NCBI RefSeq assembly: GCF_963678635.1
Contig: NC_087065.1
Location: forward strand, 52,021,858-52,085,857
Origin: Symsagittifera roscoffensis
Lineage: Eukaryota; Xenacoelomorpha; Acoela; Convolutidae
Direction of reading: 5' to 3'
DNA: 64,000 nucleotides
Of the stretch, positions 33,242 through 44,796 are shown one piece after another. The notes beneath the pieces are model-generated. The model saw nothing but the letters and a program-made list of their open reading frames with translations. It was not told the DNA's origin and made no database searches. Positions within the stretch are counted from its first letter, which is position 1; every line of letters begins with the position of its first letter. A program made the translations under genes and the position numbers.

Positions 33242-33596
33242 GTTATACCCACGGAAGTAATACGCTGTATCAACTGGATTGAGACTCTAAGTGTTATATG
33301 AAATATAAAGAGTTTGAACCAACTTAAATTCATTCAACGTTATCGAAAGTCTGTTCATCTAGAATCTGACCTCGAAAGCATGTGAGTGTCAGAAGCTCAT
33401 AATAACTATTACATAACAAGTTAGGTTTATATAATAAGTATTATAACAGACTTCTATAATTTATGTAATTAATACCAACTGGTTATATAGCGCCTAGAGA
33501 TTAAGTATGTATATAGTACTGTTTGGTATTTCAGTTTCAGTAGATATAATCTCTTCTCCTTCCTGTATATGTTCTTCTGCTATCCACTGGATAACA
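33241..33596 (-). repeat. 5' LTR of the Ty3/Gypsy element
   Basis: A 356-bp partner of 26815-27171, bounded by TGTTAT and ATAACA. It would hold the promoter and polyadenylation signals of the element. It differs from the other LTR by about ten substitutions and one 1-base indel. Confidence 0.97.
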
Positions 33597-33599
33597 AGA

Positions 33600-34430
33600 A
33601 CAGTTAGCCGCAGATTAACTAGCGGCAAAAGCTTCCAAATACTCTACTTTTTAAACTATGCTTCTAGCTAACCAATTTTCTAAAAGGTTTTTCAGCACTA
33701 TTAATGAACTTACCAAAACCTCGGTTTTCATGCACTCGTTTATTCGAGATGCATCTCTCATTTTAACGAAAACATCACGATGTGAGGTTTATTCAGTATT
33801 TGATCGTGACTAGCATAAATTATTGAGTACTAAAATATCTAAAATAACCAATATTGCGTATAATGGTATTTTCAGATCTGAAATAACCAGAAAAACACAA
33901 TTCAGATCTGAATTAACCCTTTTTCTTAAAGTATCCAAGCTTTATTTATACAATTTAAAACCCCTTTCAAATTTGATTTTAGATCTGAAACAGATTTTTT
34001 CCAGATTTGAAATAGAATCTTTACTAGGTACGGGAAGGAGCGTTTACTGCATCAAACACCATCACCTAAACCTGCCCCTGGTCGAAACAAAGAAGAGTTC
34101 TTGACTAGCTGCTTTTCCTCTTTAGGGGCAGTGAAAATGAAAAAAAAAAACATTTTCGGTGATTGATTGGATGATGTCAGATGATTGATTTAACCAAACC
34201 TTTGAGCTATTTTTCCCGTAATATTTGTTTTGCAAATGTAGCAAAACAGCTCTTGCCATGAGCGTCAGTAGTTTTTTCTCTTGCGATATGCAAGGGTATT
34301 GTATAATTATACTTCGAGCCCCAGGAAAATCATTCCTATAGATCTTTATTGGCATTCAATTTCAACACTACGTAATTTGGCTGACTGATCTGGTTCGGTT
34401 GACACATCAGTCTACTGATCGCACCCAAAT
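33600..34430. other. non-coding stretch, nothing recognised
   Basis: AT-rich with several copies of a TTCAGATCTGAAWTAACC-like word at 33870-34010. There is no gene. Confidence 0.5.
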
Positions 34431-34434
34431 TGGA

Positions 34435-34812
34435 CATCCTCACCAACCAAAGGGTCCCCCATTGCTATTTTTTATGACATATATTTTTGGCCAACCAGCC
34501 CTAAAAAAGTTTCTAAAGGCGCCTTTGGCGCTAAATAAACTAATTTTTAAGAGGAGCGCGCGCCAAAAAAAAAACCCATTTTTTTGTCAAAGTTTTCCAA
34601 AAAGTGCCCAAAAACGGCATTTTGACCTATTTTTTGAAAAATTTGCCTGCGGCGCAAATATTTTTCGCAAAAGACGGACTTTATAGTCTCATAGTCTTCT
34701 GAGAGTGCTCGGAAAATCAATTTGGTTGACCTAAGAAACGGGTCGACAAAATTTCGATATATATGTTTTTTGAAAATCTGCCCCCCTTGAGAAAAATCTA
34801 GATCCACCCCTG
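34435..34812 (+). mobile_element. hAT-like MITE family M2, left end degraded
   Basis: The interior reads CCAAAGGGTCCCCC, GGCGCCTTTGGCGC, GAGGAGCGCGCGCC, and GACCTAAGAAACGGGTCGAC. The right end is ATCTAGATCCACCCCTG. It matches the better-preserved copy at 36570-36939, but the left terminus is lost. No target duplication can be checked. Confidence 0.6.
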
Positions 34813-34814
34813 GA

Positions 34815-36568
34815 TAAAACTGCGCTTTATTGCGTTATTGCTGAACATTGTTTCCAAATTTCTCCAAAAATCTTCAAAAATTCTCTAACGATTCTCCAAA
34901 TTTTAACTCGTAGTGAGTTACAAGAGAAGTTTGGCCGCTGTGATTAACTCTGATTGATAGGATATTCAGTAAGTTAAAGCTTAAGGTTGAAAAAGCAAGC
35001 ATTTGATTTTTTTTGTGCAGAAGAGTGGCTTCTCTCAAACCCACTGAGGACAACAAAAATTTTAAGAATTAGAATCCGTGAATGATTTGCTCAGTTTGTA
35101 GACTATAGTTCAAGCATGTAGAAAAACTCAAAAGGAAGATTTTCTCAAAACTGCCTGGGATGCAGAAGATTTTTCCACATAAGAATTTTCGAGGAATTGC
35201 TGCTTTGCCAGAAAAACTTGGCTTGTCCCGAAAATGGTCGACAAAATTTTTCTCAAATGCTCTGAATCGCTAAAAACTTCTGCGAACACGTCATTTTTTA
35301 TGCTCTTGTAATTAGAGCGGCTTTTGCTTTCGATTGATAGATTTTTCCTGTTACAATAATTTTTGTCAATATGTTCAAAGTTTACCACTCCTAATAATTG
35401 CATCAGCTAGCTTTTTTTTGGTTTTTTTTTCATAAAGTATTGGCAGATGTAAACAGTAGAGTATTGGCAGATGCTCACCAGTTCTCCATTTTTTGTTTGG
35501 ATTTAAGACTAACTTTTTGAATCAAGTTTTTTTGTTGTTTTTCTGTTAGATTTGTTTTTGGGTTGAAAATTTGAAAAAAAATTATCTGCGCTCAAAAATG
35601 TTTAAGGTTAAATTTAAATTTCATTGCAAACCGAACACTTCGACGTCTCTGAAGCCATTCCTTTGATTTTACCTTTTTTTTTTAAAAAAAAAACTTTTTT
35701 ATGAGCTTTGATCAATTGCCCAGGTTTGGTAGTTTTATAGAAGTTTCATGTAATTGTTTCACAAATGCTGCAAAAGTCAATTCACTTCTATGTAATTAAT
35801 CTGTAATAATTTATGAAACAATAATTGGTTGCTTTTTGAAAACATTTTCAATTTTTTTCTCGAAAATCTACGTGAATGTTTCTTGAAGCACTGTTCATTA
35901 CAGCTTAAATTGCTAACTTTTAGTTGCCATCAGAACCGTTGTATAGCTTTGTTTTCCTATCAAAAATGCTTTAAAAACCGTTATTGGTCGCTATTAATTC
36001 AGTTCCTCTACAAAAAGGATTTAGATTTGACGCAATAGCACCTTTCTTATCGTAGCAATAAGCCGGATAATATTCGCAGTTTCAGTTCAAAGCTCCGGCT
36101 TCTACTTTAACAGCCTTTCGACCAAAGTAGTGTTTTGTTCTTCTGCAAAGGAAAAAATTCCCACTAAATGGGCCGTATAGGTAATTTGACCTGCCGATAC
36201 CTTATCAACAGTATCTGCACTTTTCATTTTTCCCTGATACACTCCCTGACCTCATAGAACGCAATGAGAGCGCTGCTCTGCAAATTTTTGCTCCTCTGTT
36301 GCTTCAGTTAAATAGTTACATCTCATTTTGGATTCCACAGTTGCTATTATCCAATGACTTTATCAAAGCAACTCTAAATTCTTAACCTACTAATTAACTT
36401 GCCGACCGGTAAAAAAATCATCGTTTACAAGGGGATCAGTACTACTTGTTTAAACGTTCATTTGATAATGTCAAAACTTTTTTATTGCTCTTAGCGCAGA
36501 TTTTTGTTGTTTTGAGTCGAAGTACAAAATTTTGCAGAGACGTTTTTAGGCACTTTCTAGGGCTTTGA
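34815..36568. other. non-coding stretch, nothing recognised
   Basis: AT-rich sequence. Short open frames on both strands have A/T-driven composition and no recognisable domains. Confidence 0.55.
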
Positions 36569-36569
36569 C

Positions 36570-36939
36570 CAGTAGCGGATTTAGGATTCGACCCCCTGCT
36601 GACCAAAAGGGTCCCCCCTTTGTACTATTTTGAGATATCAATTTTTTGCTGACTGGCCTTAAAATTTTTCTAATCATACAAATTTTGAGGGGAGAGCGCG
36701 CGCGAGAAAAAACGCGAATTTTTTGGCCAAAATTTTCCAAAAATTGCCTAAAAAAGTGCCTTTTTTAAATTTGCCTGCGGCGCACAAAATTTTGTCAAGT
36801 TAGGGTCTTTATAGTGATTTGGGAGAGCTCAGAAAAGTAATTTGGTCGACCTAAAAAAAGGTCGACAAAATTTTTAATTTTTTTTTGAAAATCCGCCCCC
36901 CCCCCCCCCCCCTTTGAGAAATTCCTAGATCCGCGCCTG
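36570..36939 (+). mobile_element. hAT-like MITE family M2 with 8-bp target duplication
   Basis: The 370-bp element starts CAGTAGCGGATTTAGGA and ends TCCTAGATCCGCGCCTG, an imperfect inverted repeat of about 17 bases. It is flanked on both sides by GCTTTGAC (36562-36569 and 36940-36947), a perfect 8-bp duplication, which is the hallmark of the hAT superfamily. A run of 17 C residues (36896-36912) lies just inside the right end. There is no transposase, so it must be non-autonomous. Confidence 0.8.
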
Positions 36940-36944
36940 GCTTT

Positions 36945-38015
36945 GACCAAAAAAAATTTAAAAAATGTTAAGCTTTGGAAGAAAAATTAAAAAATGTTAA
37001 GGTTGGTCGGCCAAAAATGGCTTTCCTAAATAGTAACCAAAATTGTATTGCAGTCAGCTGACTTTGATGCGAAATCGATCAACAATTTAGGAAATCAAAT
37101 GGCATGATTGCACCAAATAAAATCTTTGTTACAAAATAAATCATCGGTGTTTAATCATCTTTTTGTCGTCAGATGACATTTTATAATTAACTATTCTTGT
37201 TAACAAGTGAGGCTGAGATATAATTGCTGAAATTAACTAATTAGTCAGAAAATAAAAATAAAGACCATGGAGACTCAAACACGGAATTCTCAATGTTCAA
37301 AGCAATTACCATATATGTTCTGTCAGATTCAGTTTTCGACATTTTGGTATATGTCAAACTTTCTCTGAGCTAATTTCTAAACGCCAGTGAGCAAAGTTTT
37401 AAAATCTGTTTGGTTTATACAAATCAATTAAGAAAATTAGGCCTCACGAATATCCAAAAAAAAACTAAATTTTTGACACTTTTTCCAAATTTTTGAGAGG
37501 GAAATTTTTGTTAGCAGCGCTTTTGAAACATGCAAAAACTGTACCAAGCATTGAAAGTATTTCATGATCGATCTAGTTTTCATAATGAGGTTTTCCATTT
37601 TCAGTGAACTGAGGGTACATCCCCTTTCTGCAGCACAGTCACTTGTGATCATGGCGCACAAATCGCCTTCGGACTCTATTTCCCCTGGCTGTCGCTACAT
37701 TTCTTTTCCCTCTCCTCTGTCTCTGTCTAAACCAGCCCCCCTTTGATTGCTGCTGTTAATCATTTGATTTATTTCAATCAACTATCCGTTTTTATCCATC
37801 CCCGGAACAATCAAATTTAAATGCAGCATTGTGTTTTTGCGGTTTGGTGTCAGATATTTTAATAATGACATGTACAGAATAGTTTACAAGCCACATTTTA
37901 ATTATTTCATAAATGTCATCCCAGTTTTTATGTTGATATGTATAAATTTGAATTTGGTTTTGCGCAAAAATTTGAAACAACATTTTTTTTGAAAATGATT
38001 GCAACAGTGCAGAAA
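36945..38015. other. non-coding stretch with one exon-like GC-richer island
   Basis: At 37606-37745, after a good acceptor-like sequence (CCATTTTCAG), there is a C-rich segment. It has an ATG in good context (AGTGATCATGG-like, A at -3, G at +4; 37651-37653) reading MAHKSPSDSISPGC and 17 further codons to a stop. It matches no family I know and may be chance. The rest shows nothing. Confidence 0.25.
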
Positions 38016-38016
38016 G

Positions 38017-38190
38017 CAGGCGCAGATCTAGGATTTTCTCAGTTTTCTTGGAAAAATATGGCTGCACGAAAGCTCAAGTATACTTCTAAAATTAAATATC
38101 TGTTTTCAATTTAAGTATAATTTTTCGAATTTTTTATAGGTCAACAAAATTAAATTTTTTTTTTCGGTTTTTTTTTCAGGACTCGCCCCC
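38017..38190 (+). mobile_element. probable M2 MITE fragment
   Basis: It begins CAGGCGCAGATCTAGGATTTTCTC, close to the M2 terminus at 54304. A TAGGTCAACAAAATT block and a CGCCCCCTG end follow in the right order. The interior is eroded. Confidence 0.35.
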
Positions 38191-38194
38191 TGAA

Positions 38195-38840
38195 TGTTCA
38201 CGCCAAAATTTTTAGGACTGGTCCGGCAGAAAGGGTTGTCATCTAATGGTATCAAAGAGAGTATCATTTGGAAAAATTTGGCCACCAAATTAAAAAAGGC
38301 CACGAAATTTTAAAAAAGATGTGTAAAAAGGGTAATTCCAACGCACCCCCCCCCCCCTCCCCCTCGACACGCTGTAGTCAATGGCGACCCTTTGAATATT
38401 ATGGCCTCCAAAGTTATGTTCTGGAGGTTGTGCCCCCTCCAACTGCGTTTCATACTCCTGATTCTCTTAAAATAATCAAATTTAGGTTGGTCTGGATAAA
38501 ATTAAGCACTTAAGCGAGTTTTGCAACCCTACGAGTGATGCGACCCGGCCCCAAGAGGTTTTTCAAATCTACATATCGCCCCCAATTGGAGTGATTGCAC
38601 TAGAAACACTTGTAAAGAGAAGACTTCTCTAGACTTATCCAGGAACAACTGCAAATTCAACCACCGTCGAGCCGAGACTACAATTGTGCTTGATTTCAAT
38701 AATTTCCCTCCTGCCAAACAAGCCACCCAATTATTCTTATTTTTCAGACAGTTAAAGTCTGCATTAATGTGGCTAGTTGATGTGCAAAAATTCCAACTAG
38801 CATTTTAAATAATATAATAATGCAACTATATTAAAGTTTT
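38195..38840. other. non-coding stretch, nothing recognised
   Basis: Contains a 12-C run at 38346-38357. No supported gene or dispersed repeat. Confidence 0.5.
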
Positions 38841-38844
38841 GCTC

Positions 38845-39675
38845 GTTACAGAGCCGAAAACGTTCCGGATTGGTTTACACTAACAAAAACGACCAGACAT
38901 TGAATCCCAGCTACCATTCAAAAGAAGATAAAAAAACTACATTTCAGTTTAGTGGTTTACAGAGCCAAAAAAAAATTTATTCCCGAATTTTTATTAACCA
39001 AAAATTTGCCGGAAAATTGCGTTAATTACATTGTCAAAAAAGAAACACGACCCACACATCAAATCCAGCAAGCATTCAAAAGTAAATTACTATTTAATTG
39101 CATTTAGATTAAGCGTATTAAAGATATTTGAAAAATCAGCTCCTGATAAGACAAAACTGTGTCGGTGAATCACTTTCTCCCTAACAAAACATGACCCAAG
39201 TATCGGATCAACCGTACAATCTCCTACCCCCCCCCCCCCCCCTCCTAAGTGACCAGCCGTAGAACCCCCCCTAGCCACGTATTAAATTTGAAAATTAATT
39301 CTGTATTATGTATGCATTTCGCAACAACTCGCACGTAAATTTTCTTGCCACAGTTTTTATGTGGGATTGTAGTTGAATATGCTGTAAATAACCTAAAATA
39401 ACGTATTTTATATCAATTTTCTCATAATAATTTTATTTTATTTTATAATTCTAAGGTATACTCAAAGTTATTTCCCGAAAAATTCATATTTTCTCCCCCC
39501 TTAATCAATTTGGAGGTGAAATTGTTTAGTATTAGATTACAAATTAACTACACTTAAGCTTAGAGTGTTACAAAGATTTTAAAAAAATGAGTTCTGGACA
39601 ATTTGCGGTGAATCTCATTGACAGAAAAAAAAACACGACAGCAGCATCAAATTCAGGTAGGCTTGACAAGTAGTG
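38845..39675. repeat. degenerate direct repeats and a C16 tract
   Basis: Three diverged units (about 38846-38925, 38953-39081, 39565-39672) share GTTTACAGAGCC, AACACGACC, ATCAAATCCAGC and ATTCAAAAG words. A run of 16 C lies at 39227-39242. No protein-coding reading is supported. Confidence 0.4.
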
Positions 39676-39679
39676 ACTC

Positions 39680-40665
39680 TTGTCCACTATTTTAACACAT
39701 AGTATGACTAGTATAATGCACGTGAATGAGTGTTTACCGCGGAGTGCGGTCGAAAAAAAGACAACCCATATTTCATACCGATCAAAAAGTAGACAAATAC
39801 TATTTTAGCCAACCAGAATTGAGAACAGAAAGCAAAGTCAGGACATAAGTAATTAAAAGTTATTTATTTCCTAGGCTTCTTTCCTGTTCTCGATGTTGAT
39901 TGGTTAATATAGCAGATTGATACCTCATGACCTGTCTATTTTATTACTTGTCTACTTTTTGCTACTTAACCGTTAATCGCAATTTAGATATCCGCTATTA
40001 AAATGTGCGGTTATAATTGAATGTGGTTTGCTTCTTTGTTCCGACTTGTGACGGCCCGCAGCTAATTATCGCTTTTTTTGTAGTATCCCAGTAATAGCTA
40101 TTTTCCAGCGCCGATTCATGTATAATTCAGAGTTTTTTGCATTGCGAAACCCGCGATGTTTCAGAGCTATTTGAGTAATAATTCCGTAGAAATTTTAACT
40201 CATTCTAGTAGCTTTCAAATAAGAATTTTAGTTAATAAGCCCTTTAACTTTTTTTTCTTTATGGTTTAATGGCGCAGAGGTAGCATACATGTCTACACAG
40301 CTAATGGTTGCGGGAACCCCTGGTAGATCACTATTTTTGATCGTTTTGATAGATTTTTTTATCGCTGTTTCATCGCTAAAAATTAGCCAAATTAGCGATA
40401 ATCTATTGATGAAATTTGCTACTGTGGCAATGAACATCGATAATTCATGGATGGCGATCGCTGTTTTTTTTCACTTTTTATCGCTAATTTTCAATGTGAG
40501 CTCAACCCGGGGACTACTTGTTGCGTATTCATAGTTCCCAAAACTCAAAAACAGTCGCGTAAATTCCAAAGCGTATTATCGGTCCCATAAGACCCAAATT
40601 CAATAATCAGTCTCATAAGTTCCAAAATAAATCATCAGTCTTATAAGTCTGAAAATAAATTTTTT
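39680..40665. other. non-coding stretch; tRNA-like A box at 40.26 kb
   Basis: At 40263-40320 the plus strand reads TTTAATGGCGCAGAGGTAGC, a good A-box match. A GGTTGCGGGAACCCC block follows where a B box would be, but the arms do not close. It may be a SINE or tRNA relic. The rest is AT-rich without features. Confidence 0.35.
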
Positions 40666-40670
40666 ACATA

Positions 40671-41402
40671 CAGTGCTGATTTAAATTAACCGGACAAAAC
40701 GCGTTAAACTTGAAATTTAAAACCCGTTTTTCTCAAATTGGGTTGAGTTTAGGTGAAAACTTATGAAGACAAAACTTGCTTAAAATTTTAGCAGAATTAA
40801 TATGGTGTAATTTATTTTGCGAAATTCGGGCCCGAAGTTTTACCCCAAAAATGGGTCATTTTGGCTTTTCTTAGTTAATCAAAAATTACGCCGAAAATTC
40901 TCAGTCCATCACAGACATAATTATATCAAAGCGAGCCCTTTACGTAGCCCAACAAACTTTGAGAAGGGTATAATCTCCAAAAAAAGTTGCAAATTGTTTA
41001 AAAAATGTTTTTAAATAAAAAGTTGGTATTTTATATAGTAAAAACGACCTTTTTTGTCTATCAAACAAAATCAAATTATTTTATACAATATTTTGGAGAT
41101 TATACTCTTCTTAAGGATTGTTGGGCTACGTAGAGGGCTCACTTTGATATAATTAGGTCTGTGATGTACCGTGAATTTTCGGCGTAATTTTTGATTAACT
41201 AAGAAAAACCAAAATGACCCATTTTTGGGGTAAAACTTCTGGCCCGAATTTCGCAAAATAAATTACACCATATTAATTCTGCTAAAATTTTAAGCAAGTT
41301 TTGTCTTCATAAGTTTTCACCTAAACTCAACCCAATTTGTGAAAAACGGGTTTTAAATTTCAAATTTAACGCGTTTTGTCCGGTTAATTTGAATCAGCAC
41401 TG
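40671..41402. mobile_element. TA-flanked fold-back (palindromic) element
   Basis: This 732-bp element has ends CAGTGCTGATTTAAATTAAC and GTTAATTTGAATCAGCACTG, flanked by TA on both sides (40669-40670, 41403-41404). The inverted arms are about 315 bp each (40671-40985 and 41090-41402) and closely matched around a loop of about 105 bp. TA flanks and CAGTG termini suggest a Tc1/mariner-type transposase source. There is no coding sequence. The mirrored open frames in each arm (MRNSG...KFYPKNGSFW) are just the palindrome. Confidence 0.85.
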
Positions 41403-41404
41403 TA

Positions 41405-42935
41405 TTATCGCACAAATCTGTAATGGTAAACCATTAGTTTTTAAATCACAATTTCCGAGGATCAAAGAGAATGCATGATTTCCGAGGCTCAAAAAGCATG
41501 CACTCTTTCATTGAAAAGTCGTCGTTTTGGGTTTTGTTCGATACGAATAAGTTACAGCTGATTGTCGACCATTTTTTCTTGCTGTTTCAAAAATTGGATT
41601 GCAACCACAAATTTGGCGACTTGTAGAATTTTTTGATTCACAAAAATGTTTAGTCCTCAGTCGTCCTGGCCTTTTCAAAACATTCCACATTTTCGGCGCA
41701 AAGGTTAAAACCCGGGTTTTGTTGAAACATCGAAACAGTTTTGGTCATATATGGGTACTGCAAAATTTTTTAAATTTAACTTTAGGTTCCTTGAAAAACC
41801 GGACAAACATCGCAAAATCTGGTCTTCGGACAAATATGCCGATGCCAAGCGTTCTGAAAAACGTTTTCCATTCAAGGTCTATATCTGTACATTTAATACA
41901 ATTATTCAAATAGGCAAAAAGACCCCTATCTTGAATCGATCCTGCTACCAGCTCCCGTTAGAGCGAATACCTAACCTCTTCACTAACGCTCAATGTTAAG
42001 GGACTGATTAATTATTTTAAGAATTTTGCGACCAATTTATTATTTTGGGAACTATGAACATTGGGACAAATGGAAAATCAGCGACTATTTAACGGAAATT
42101 GACAGAGTATTGGTGCTGGTCTGGTATGTTTTCTCCAGACTAATTTCAATTTTTTAATTAACTGTTTTTGTCAGGAATTGTTATAATTAGCTGAATTTAA
42201 CTTTTCTCAAATGTAAAAACATGTTTTGACTGTGTAAAACAATCGTTTTACGAAAATTGCCACTTTGCCATTTTGCAGTTGTGCTTACGTTAACCGATTA
42301 TTTATTGTTTTGACTTTCAAAGAAAGTGCCAAAAAAATTTGTGCTCGTGGTGGGTTTTCTCCAATTAAACTTCGGCATTTTAACAAACAATTCTTGACAA
42401 AATTTTTTATTCACTCTGAAATAAAAAATCAACGCCCAGGGCTCTAAATTAACAAGATATTGCGCTAGGGATAAATTTAACGACTGTAAACTAAATTGCG
42501 ATAATCGAGGCGCGATTAGCTAAATTGTGATAATCGAGGCGCAAGTAAGCGCTGTCCGTTTTAAGAGTAAGGTTCGAAATAATTCTTTGACTATTGAACC
42601 GAGTTATGCAACTTCCTCTTAGAAATAGTTTACCGTTGCCAGACACAAAAAATGTGGAACACAAAAAAAAGGAATAATTGTTTCAAGTTAAAACATTCGA
42701 AAAGTTTTCTTCGAACTTTTTCAAAGTCATTTTTTTAAATTAAAAACAGTTGATCAACGACAGAGTATAGTGAGAACATTCCAAAAGGATTTTCTCTCAT
42801 TTCATCCACGACTTGTCATCGACAATTTTTTCTGTAAATTTGAAAAAAGTTCGAGTGTATTTAAGTAGAATGCTTTATCTGGGATATTTTGAGCCTAGCA
42901 AAAGTTTATTGGTTTGATGTAAGTTATCATTTAGC
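41405..42935. other. non-coding stretch, nothing recognised
   Basis: Open frames at 41599-41999 are C/A-rich plus-strand readings without domains. Two CGATAATCGAGGCGC words lie at 42500-42545. No gene is supported. Confidence 0.45.
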
Positions 42936-42939
42936 CTCT

Positions 42940-43405
42940 TTGGAGTAGGTTCAGACGATTTGAAATAGAAGGTGTTTTGTTCTGTCCATTGAAAATGGGG
43001 AGGAGCTTTGCATTCGAGTGTTTTTCATTTTTTTCCACAAAAAAATCAAGTAAAAAGTAGTCATTGGGATAAGTTGAGTGATATACCCTATCAAAGTTCT
43101 TTGAGCCGTCATTGGAATGGCATTGAAATATTTCAAAAGTTTGTCGCAATGTCGAGAAAAATTTAATATTTAGTCTAAATTTGAGCGAGTAAAGCAATCA
43201 AGTACTTTTTTGTGTAAAAGTTTTTTGAATTCAGTTTTGTATATAAAGCTTATTTCACTAATTTTCTACGCATTTGTTAAATCGTTCTCCAATTCACGCA
43301 CATAAAAACGACACTAAGTTAATGAAAAAAAAAACATTTTTTATGCATGATGTCGAATAATTCTGTGCTACCTGCACATCTACTAGCTATCTTTGTTCAC
43401 TTTAG
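42940..43405 (+). repeat. dispersed repeat family R3, diverged forward copy
   Basis: Blocks in the family order are GTCCATTGAAAATGGGGAGG, ATTCGAGTGTTTTTC, GGGATAAGTTGAGTGATAT, CAATGTCGAGAAAAA, AATTTGAGCGAGTAAAGCAA, and the end GTGCTACCTGCACATC then TACTAGCTATC. It has no coding content. Confidence 0.45.
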
Positions 43406-43409
43406 TGTT

Positions 43410-44790
43410 GTACCAAAGTTGGTGTTGATCAGTTAAAATAATTATGGTTAAAGACCTTGATTCAACATGAAACTCCATTATTATGTTTCTACTCACAATT
43501 TCGAAAATTACCTAATCCATTTCATTTTTGCAGTAGAAAAAAGTACAGCTTGACAAACGGGATTTAGATGACAGAGAAGCAAGATCGAAGTCAAAAAGGA
43601 ATCTTTGACGCTGGCTAATTGGCGCAATGTAAGATATAGCATATATAAACAGAAGCAATTTTGGATCTTTTAAAATGAAATGAAATAATTTAATAATATT
43701 AATTTTAATTTTAACTGAGGCTAAAACTAAAAATTACCGCTCACTAGCCAAATTGATGACACTAAAGGTTACGGCCATGGCACAAAACAAACGAACGAGA
43801 AAGTAAGGAGAAGCTAACATTCTTCGCAAAACTTGAACTACATACAAACTGTAATTATTTACAAATTTTGGCCATGATACCAACACATACTTGATAACTA
43901 TCAACAACACAATAGCACAGCCGATTAACAGGTTCTTCCCTTCTAAAATGACAAAAACAATAAATCAAAACGAATAATTAGGCAGGGAATCAAAAACTCT
44001 TCCTCAGAAAAACAAAGACAAGTTATAAATTTCATAAATTCCAAATTGAACACGGCTTGAGTTGCTTTTTGAAAGCAGTGAAATTAAATTGAAAAAATAA
44101 TGTCTGACGAAAAACTTAAGTTTTACCGAAACAGTTTCAACATAAATTCATCGAAGAAAACCGCAATCACTCAAGCTGGAAAAATTTTGAGCCAGGCAGA
44201 CCAGAACAAATAGCTCGTGAACATTTTGAATTTTTCAAAAAACATTTCTCAAATTAGCGAGTTTTTTTTGCAACAGCAAAACCAGTTTTATACCAATCAC
44301 TGTTAAGGAGCAGTCTAAATCATTGATCTTTAAAAATACCATTTCAGGAAGCAAAAATTGCAATTAGTAACTCCAAAAAAATCTTTTCGTCTCAGACTGC
44401 TATGACTCCAATTACTTTTTCATAAAACACCTAGAAAGATTAATTGAGAGTCTAATAAAAATAATAATTCAAAATTTCTTCGAAAAAGTAAAAATTGTGC
44501 CAATTCATAAAAGATGCAGAAAAAAACATCTAAGACTTCTAGACCAAAGTCCATTTGCCTATAATTGAAAAAAAGTTCGATCTACTTATATTAAATGAAA
44601 AACCCATTTCGTTCACCAAAATGACTTGCTGTCAAATAGACAGTTTGGTTACGGGAGAAATGACAAACACTAGATCAAAACAAGCACTCAAGTTTTGGAA
44701 AAAACAATCTGGCAAACATTAAAGACTGTACTTCACTGAAAATTAAAAAAAAACTGAAAAAAATTTAGATTCATGGCAATAAATATAAAC
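43410..44790. other. non-coding stretch, nothing recognised
   Basis: AT-rich; no genes or matched repeats. Confidence 0.55.
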
Positions 44791-44796
44791 TAAAAA

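Larger units (their letters stand above)
26815..33596 (-). mobile_element. Ty3/Gypsy LTR retrotransposon, complete but broken
   Basis: This is a 6.78-kb provirus on the minus strand with matching LTRs, a primer-binding site next to the 5' LTR, a polypurine tract next to the 3' LTR and a near-perfect 5-bp target duplication. The internal order is gag with zinc knuckles, aspartic protease, reverse transcriptase, RNase H, integrase, which defines Ty3/Gypsy. No env-like frame is visible after integrase. By eye the LTRs differ at about 11 of 357 positions (about 97% identity), so insertion is moderately recent. The coding region has several stops and frameshifts, so this copy is not expected to move by itself. 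Confidence 0.95.

Noticed and set aside
40817-41256. Two similar open frames on opposite strands (KFYPKNGSFW)
   Set aside because: They are the two arms of the fold-back element, so the peptide similarity is produced by the palindrome.
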